Positions 5,385 through 9,605 of a stretch of 9,605 bases of DNA are shown here, one piece after another. The stretch is taken from assembly GCA_041686955.1 (NCBI GenBank), contig JAWLCV010000106.1:1-9605 (forward strand). The letters run 5' to 3'. The notes under the pieces are model-generated. The model searched no databases, was not told the origin of the DNA, and saw only the letters and a program-made list of their open reading frames with translations. Within the stretch, counting starts at the first letter, position 1. The number at the start of each line of letters is the position of its first letter. Source of the DNA: UBA7803 sp041686955. GTDB taxonomy: Bacteria; Pseudomonadota; Gammaproteobacteria; Pseudomonadales; Azotimanducaceae. The position numbers and the translations under genes are program-made.

Positions 5385-8300
5385 CTGCGCCCGCAGTCTC
5401 TGCGGCAGTGGCCAGAAACCGCGCGCGGCGAACGAAGAACTCGCAGAAGGGCAGCGGCTCCCCGGCGGTGTACGCAGTCAGGCATTGTGCGTAGTGCAGC
5501 GCCGCCTGGTGCTCCCGGTGAACGAGGCACGCCTCCATGGCCGCCACGTAGAAGTACAGGTAGCAGTGGCTCACCGCGCGGTGACCGAGCAACGCCTCGC
5601 CCACGCGGAGGTGCTCGTGACGCTCCGCATCGCTCTCGGCGCACGCGGCCAGCAGACCCCGCAGGTAAGCGCCGGAGAACGGCAGCATGCTGTCGTCGAG
5701 CACCGCGAGCGCCGCCTCGAGCACCCGCCGGGCCTCCTCCAACCGACCCTGTGCCCAGAGCAGATGCGCCATCTGCGCGTAACCGTCCACGGCGAAGCGG
5801 CGGGAGCCGATGCGCTGCCCGAGTTCCAGGGTCCGGCGCCCGTGCACCAGACCCTGCTCGTAGTCGCCGTGGAACGACTCCACGCCCGCGAGCACGTTGT
5901 GGGCCAGGAGCTGATGGCGCAGGTTCGACGAGGCTTCGGCGAGCGCCAGGGAGCGTCGCGCGTCCGCCAGAGCGTCTTCGAGCCGGTTCAGGAACAACCG
6001 GGTCAGCCCGCGCATGGCGAGGTTCGGCGGCACCACGCTGGGATGGCCGTTCGCCTCTCCCAACGCCACGCAGCGGTCGTAGTGTTCGAACGCCGTGCGC
6101 ATGGCACCCTGCTGGTAATAGGCGTCCCCCAGCCCGCCTTCGGCGCGGGCCTGGCGCAGGGTGCTTCGGGCCCGTTCGGCGTGGCGCAACGACGTCTGAT
6201 GCGCTTCCAGGCAGGCCTCCGTGTGGCCCTGGGGAAACAACGCGTTGCCGAGCTGCAGCCAGGCGTCCGCCTGATAGGCATGATCGTCCCGGCTCAGGGC
6301 TACGGCACGCTCCAGCGCCTCCACCGCGCCAGGCGCGTCGTCCATCTGATTGAGCGCCATGCCGAGCCCCACCAGGGCCCGAGCTTCCGCCTCCGCCGAA
6401 TCGGCGGCGCTCCGTGCGGCCTCGAACCCGCGCACCGCCTCCGCCGTGTTACCGAGCATCAATTCGAGCTGGGCATCGATGAGAATGGCCCGGGGATCCT
6501 CGGAGGCGCGGGCCAACGCTCTGCGCACCAGCTCGCGGGCCAGGGACAGCCGATAGTGGTCGATCTCGTCCGCCGCGGCATCGAGCAGCGCCGGCACGGC
6601 GCCGGGCGAATCTGCGAGATCCAGGTGCTGCGCGTGCAGGCTGAGGCTACTGCCCTGAAAGAACGTGGCGGCACGGGCGTGCAGAGCCCGGCGCTCACTG
6701 GCCAGCATGCTCTGATAGATGCCGTCGCGGATGAGGGCGTGGTGAAAGTGCCACTCTCCGTTCCCCCGCACCACCAGCGCGGCATCCACCGCGGCGTCCA
6801 GGTCCGGCGGCCCGGCGGCCACCGCTTCGAGCGCTTCCAACGCGAAATGCTGCCCGAGCACGCTCGCCGCGCGAACGCTCTCCTGAACCGACGCCGGCAA
6901 CGCCTCGAGCTGGGCCACCGCCAGGCTCTGAATGCTGTGGGGCAGGCCGTCGGTCCGGTGACCGAAGCGCACGAGCTGTTCGAGAAACAGCGGGTTGCCC
7001 CCCGCCCGGTCGAGCAGCGCCTCGAGGTGCTCCGTGCCGGCGCCCAGGGCGCTGGCCAGACGCTCTGCATCCGTCGACCGCAGCGGGCGCAGATCCAGGG
7101 TCAGCAACGGCGCTTCCCCCATAGCGGCCCGCCACTCGGGGTCCAGCGCCTCTCCAGCCACCCGGGACGTCATCAGCAGCACCACCGGCAGCTCGGCCAC
7201 CGCCCGGGCCAGCCGCGGGAGCACCGCGAGGGTCAGGCGGTCGGCCCAGTGGAGATCGTCCACCACGAGCACCTGGGCGCCGTCACGGGCCGCCACCCGC
7301 ACCAGGGCGGCCAGCGCCTCGGCGGACCGCTCCATGCGCTCGTAGGGCGACAGGCTGTCGAGTCGTTCGGCGCTGTCCGGATCCGCATCCTCGCCGAGCA
7401 GAGCCCGCAGATACGTCACGTGGTCGTCGCCTACCCGGCGGGCGAGCTCGCGAGTATCGGTGTCCTCGCGGGCGACGGCGCGCACGAGCTGCGCCAGCAC
7501 GTCCTGACCGCGGGCCGTTCCGAAGTCGTAGGCCTGGGCCAGGTGGACGCGGAAGCCCTCCTTCTCCGCCAGGCTCACGTACTCACGGACGAGCCGGCTC
7601 TTGCCGATGCCGGGCTCGCCGCGGATCAGCAGCGCGCAGCCGTGACCGCCGTCGCGGCAGGCATCCAGCACCGCCACGAACTGCCGAACCTCCATGGCCC
7701 GACCCACCAGCGGCGCCGCATCGCTCGCCGTCCCCGAGCGCCAGCGGCGTGCGCCGGCAACCGCCTCGTCCATCAGTAGCTCGCCCGGCCGGGCCCGGGC
7801 GCACAGGGATTGAGCTTCGCCGGCAGCTTGCCCGACCAGGGAGCCTTCATCCGGCCGATACATCACCTGACCCGACGCGAGCCCGGCGCGCAGGCCGGGA
7901 ACTGCCGCCACGAGCTCGGTTCCAGCCAGGAAGGCCCGATCCGCCTCGGTTCCGCGCACCCGCTCGAGACCGAACCCACAGACGATCTGGCGGCCCAGGT
8001 GCGCCACCATGCGGCCGCCGAAGCTGCGGGCCACCCGGCTCACCTGAGCCAGCGCCTGCTGCCACTCCGCGTCCGCGCGCTCCGGGTCCGACTCGTCCAC
8101 CGCCACCTCGCAGGCCAGCACCACGGCCGGACGCAGCCGCGGGGACGGTGCCGCCGCAACCGGGCCCGCATCGGCGGCCGCATCGGCGGCCGCATCGGCG
8201 GCGAGCTCGGCAGGGCCATCCGCAGGGAGCGGAGCCTGCCTGCGGTGACTGAGCAGGCTCTGGTAGAGAGCGGTGGTCTCGGCATCCGGCTCGATGCCCA

Positions 8301-8961
8301 GTTCCCGCTCCAGGATGGACCGGCAGTGCAGGAATTGCCGGAGAGCGGCGCCATCCTGGCCGGCCACGATGTACAGACGCATCAGCTCGCGGTGCACCGC
8401 CTCGTCCAGCGGGTCGAGGCTGAGCAGGCGCCTGCTCCAGGCGATCGCCTCGTCGACGTCCTCGTCATGATGCTCGGCCAGGGAGCGGCACAGCCGCACC
8501 GCGCTCTGCAGCAGCGCCTGGCGATTCTCCTCCAGCCAGGCATCGAAGGTATCGACCCGCAGCTCCAGGCCCTCGAGCAACGCCCCCCGGTACAGGGTCA
8601 TGCCCCGGACCCACTGCACCGGATCGTCGCTGGCCGCGGCGGCCTGGAATTCCAGCACGTCCACCCGCGCGGCCCCGGGCTCGAAGGCCACCTCGGTGGC
8701 GGTCACGCGAAGGCCGCAGGCGGAGCCTTCCAGGGTCCGGCGCAGATCCGATAGCGCCTGGCGCAGGCTGTGGCGAGCCGCCGCCGGCGCGCTGTCCGGC
8801 CACAAGAGGGAGGCCAGGAGATCCCGGGCCAGCGGCCCCGGCTCGAGCACCAGGCGGGCGAGCAGCGCCTTGACCTTGCGCGCCGGGATCTCCCGACGCT
8901 CGCCGCCGACGCTGAGCAGGAATCCGCCCAAGAGGCTCAGAACCGTCGTCTTTTCCCCCAT
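5385..8961 (-). CDS. SARP/BTAD-type transcriptional regulator with dead cyclase domain, STAND AAA ATPase and TPR repeats; C-terminus lost in gap
   Basis: A very large signal-responsive DNA-binding protein, 1192 residues visible. In order: OmpR-like winged helix (about 6-95; LLGGFLLSVGGERREIPARKV, then LLASLLWPD and RHSLRQALSDLRRTL); BTAD helical domain (about 100-240; LYRGALLEG, WLEENRQALLQ, ELMRLYIVAGQDGAALRQF, LERELGIEPDAETTALYQ); an alanine-rich linker; a class III adenylate/guanylate cyclase-like domain (about 278-405) with substituted active-site residues; an AAA_16/STAND ATPase with Walker A GEPGIGKS (448-455), Walker B VLVVDDLHWAD (564-574) and GGNPLFLEQLV (654-664); then TPR-like helical repeats from about 800 onward. 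The first two domains match SARP/AfsR regulators, and the ATPase-TPR half matches MalT/AfsR-like STAND switches. ATG 8961 places the winged helix at the N-terminus as usual; an in-frame TTG at 9075 adds 38 unlikely residues. Ligand and target genes are unknown; the divergent hydroxylase is the obvious candidate target. Confidence 0.92.
8168..8203. repeat. Three tandem 12-bp units in the regulator's linker
   Basis: GCATCGGCGGCC occurs as perfect adjacent copies at 8168-8179 and 8180-8191, with a third copy at 8192-8203 differing only in its last base. Read on the minus strand they encode an Ala-Ala-Asp-Ala repeat in the linker between the BTAD and cyclase-like domains. The unit is a multiple of three, so slippage would change linker length without breaking the frame. 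Confidence 0.9.
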
Positions 8962-8970
8962 TTCTACCGC

Positions 8971-9001
8971 TTTGACGCTCGTTTGACGCTGGCTTGACCG
9001 G
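8971..9001. promoter_or_regulatory. Candidate SARP-type operator: three direct repeats at 11-bp spacing
   Basis: TTGACGCT at 8972-8979, TTGACGCT at 8983-8990 and TTGACCGG at 8994-9001 start exactly 11 bp apart, so they lie on one face of the helix. Direct heptamer repeats spaced by 11 or 22 bp are the established binding sites of SARP regulators, and the adjoining minus-strand gene encodes a SARP-type winged helix plus BTAD. The repeats begin 10 bp upstream of that gene's ATG and lie upstream of the divergent hydroxylase gene, so they could serve autoregulation, activation of the hydroxylase, or both. The bound protein is inferred. Confidence 0.55.
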
Positions 9002-9038
9002 CCCCGCCGGCCGTTGCCGCTCCGCTGACGGCCGCCGC

Positions 9039-9047
9039 CTAGATTAG
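9039..9047. promoter_or_regulatory. Candidate -10 element of the hydroxylase gene (possibly bidirectional)
   Basis: CTAGATTAG is the only AT-richer stretch in the 113-bp spacer. It offers TAGATT (9040-9045) as a plus-strand -10 box, putting the start of transcription near 9052 and giving a leader of about 23 nt that includes the GAGGG ribosome site of the hydroxylase gene. The best -35-like hexamer, TTGCCG (9014-9019), is 20 bp away, longer than the optimum, as is common for promoters that need an activator. On the minus strand the same bases read TAATCT, a weak -10 for the regulator gene. Confidence 0.3.
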
Positions 9048-9074
9048 CCCCCGACTCAACAGAGGGATACCGCA

Positions 9075-9605
9075 ATGTTCGACCATCTCGACATCATCGC
9101 CCTGGCGCTGATCCCGGGTTTCATGATCCTGGACCTGGTCCACGGGGCGCGAGACTACCAGACGCCACGCCTGTGGCGCCTCAACGGGCTGCTTATTTCG
9201 GCCCTGACCGTCTACCTGTCGTTCCAGATTCCCCTGGTGTGGAACGCTCTGCTGGGGGACCGGACGCTGTTCGACATGAGCGGTGTCGGGCCCTGGGCCG
9301 GCGCGGGAATCAGCGTGCTGGTCTACGAGACCGGCCACTACTTCTATCACCGGCTGGCGCATCGGTTCGACTGGCTGTGGCGGGCCGCGCACCAGATGCA
9401 CCACTCCGCGGAGTCGCTGGACGCCTTCGGTGCCTATTTCCTGCATCCGCTGGATACGTTCATGTTCACCTCCATCGGCACGCTGGTGAGCGTGAACCTG
9501 CTGGGGCTGCCCCTGGAAGCGGCGCTGCTGCTGAACTTCTGGCTGGTGTTCAACGCCATGTTCCAGCACGCGAACATCCGTACGCCGCGCTGGCTGGGCT
9601 ACCTC
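9075..9605 (+). CDS. Fatty acid hydroxylase / sterol desaturase family membrane di-iron protein, 3' end beyond right edge
   Basis: An integral membrane oxygenase of the superfamily that hydroxylates or desaturates sterols, fatty acids, carotenoids and ether lipids using a di-iron centre held by histidine clusters. The first 177 residues are present. Histidine boxes visible: HYFYH (88-92) with His96, in the context ETGHYFYHRLAHRFDWLWRAAH; HQMHH (106-110) followed by Ser111; then FLHP with His124 and FQHANI with His165, as in the family. Hydrophobic segments lie at about 5-22, 36-58, 74-88 and 130-163. The last histidine cluster should lie downstream of the window. ATG 9075 is preceded by GAGGG at an 8-nt spacing. 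It diverges from the SARP-type regulator gene across 113 bp, which suggests direct control by that protein. The substrate cannot be told from the sequence. Confidence 0.92.
   Translation, partial: MFDHLDIIALALIPGFMILDLVHGARDYQTPRLWRLNGLLISALTVYLSFQIPLVWNALLGDRTLFDMSGVGPWAGAGISVLVYETGHYFYHRLAHRFDWLWRAAHQMHHSAESLDAFGAYFLHPLDTFMFTSIGTLVSVNLLGLPLEAALLLNFWLVFNAMFQHANIRTPRWLGYL

Noticed and set aside
3916..7779. 1287-codon open frame on the plus strand crossing the gap
   Set aside because: Passes through 100 Ns, is out of frame with the MFS gene and antisense to the regulator; it is an artefact of GC-rich sequence and the gap.
8998..9012. CCGGCC repeats as a possible hairpin or terminator
   Set aside because: Short, GC-only, with no following T-run on either strand, and located upstream of two divergent genes; expected by chance in this composition.
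8962..9075. 38-residue N-terminal extension of the regulator from TTG 9075
   Set aside because: It would cover the phased repeats and the whole spacer up to the hydroxylase start, is rich in Gly, Ser and Arg, and would displace the winged helix from its usual position at the N-terminus.

Overview
This is a GC-rich bacterial window. Gene content (type I Baeyer-Villiger monooxygenase, YihY/BrkB membrane protein, vapBC, an MFS carrier, a SARP/BTAD-type regulator, a sterol-desaturase-fold hydroxylase) and very high third-position GC suggest an environmental proteobacterium, perhaps a gammaproteobacterium that degrades lipids or hydrocarbons. This is inference: no rRNA or other marker gene is present. 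High GC also opens long spurious antisense reading frames, which are left out.

Left half, minus strand, read right to left: a YihY/BrkB membrane protein with a degenerate HepT-like HEPN domain fused at its N-terminus (3855-2542); vapB (2500-2264) and vapC (2267-1872), overlapping by a GTGA; and a Baeyer-Villiger monooxygenase (1813 to beyond the left edge). All four point the same way with spacers of 41, -4 and 58 bp, so readthrough is possible, but vapBC and the monooxygenase each show a plausible promoter of their own.

Middle: a plus-strand MFS transporter starts at 3992, divergent from the YihY gene across a 136-bp spacer with two perfect inverted repeats. It runs into exactly 100 Ns (5285-5384), the usual placeholder for a scaffold gap of unknown size.

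Right half: on the far side of the gap a large minus-strand regulator begins at 8961. Its 1192 visible residues hold an OmpR-type winged helix, a BTAD domain, a catalytically dead class III cyclase domain, a STAND-type AAA ATPase and TPR repeats. Its C-terminus is lost in the gap. Divergent from it, a fatty acid hydroxylase/sterol desaturase family gene starts at 9075 and leaves the right edge. The 113-bp spacer carries three copies of TTGAC(GCT) at exact 11-bp spacing, the layout expected of a SARP-family operator.

Working picture (inference): the SARP-STAND protein controls itself and the membrane hydroxylase. The MFS carrier and the Baeyer-Villiger monooxygenase may belong to the same lipid, steroid or terpenoid metabolism. 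The most unusual items are the dead-HEPN/YihY fusion, the dead-cyclase SARP-STAND regulator with its phased repeats, and a vapBC promoter that appears to give a leaderless mRNA.
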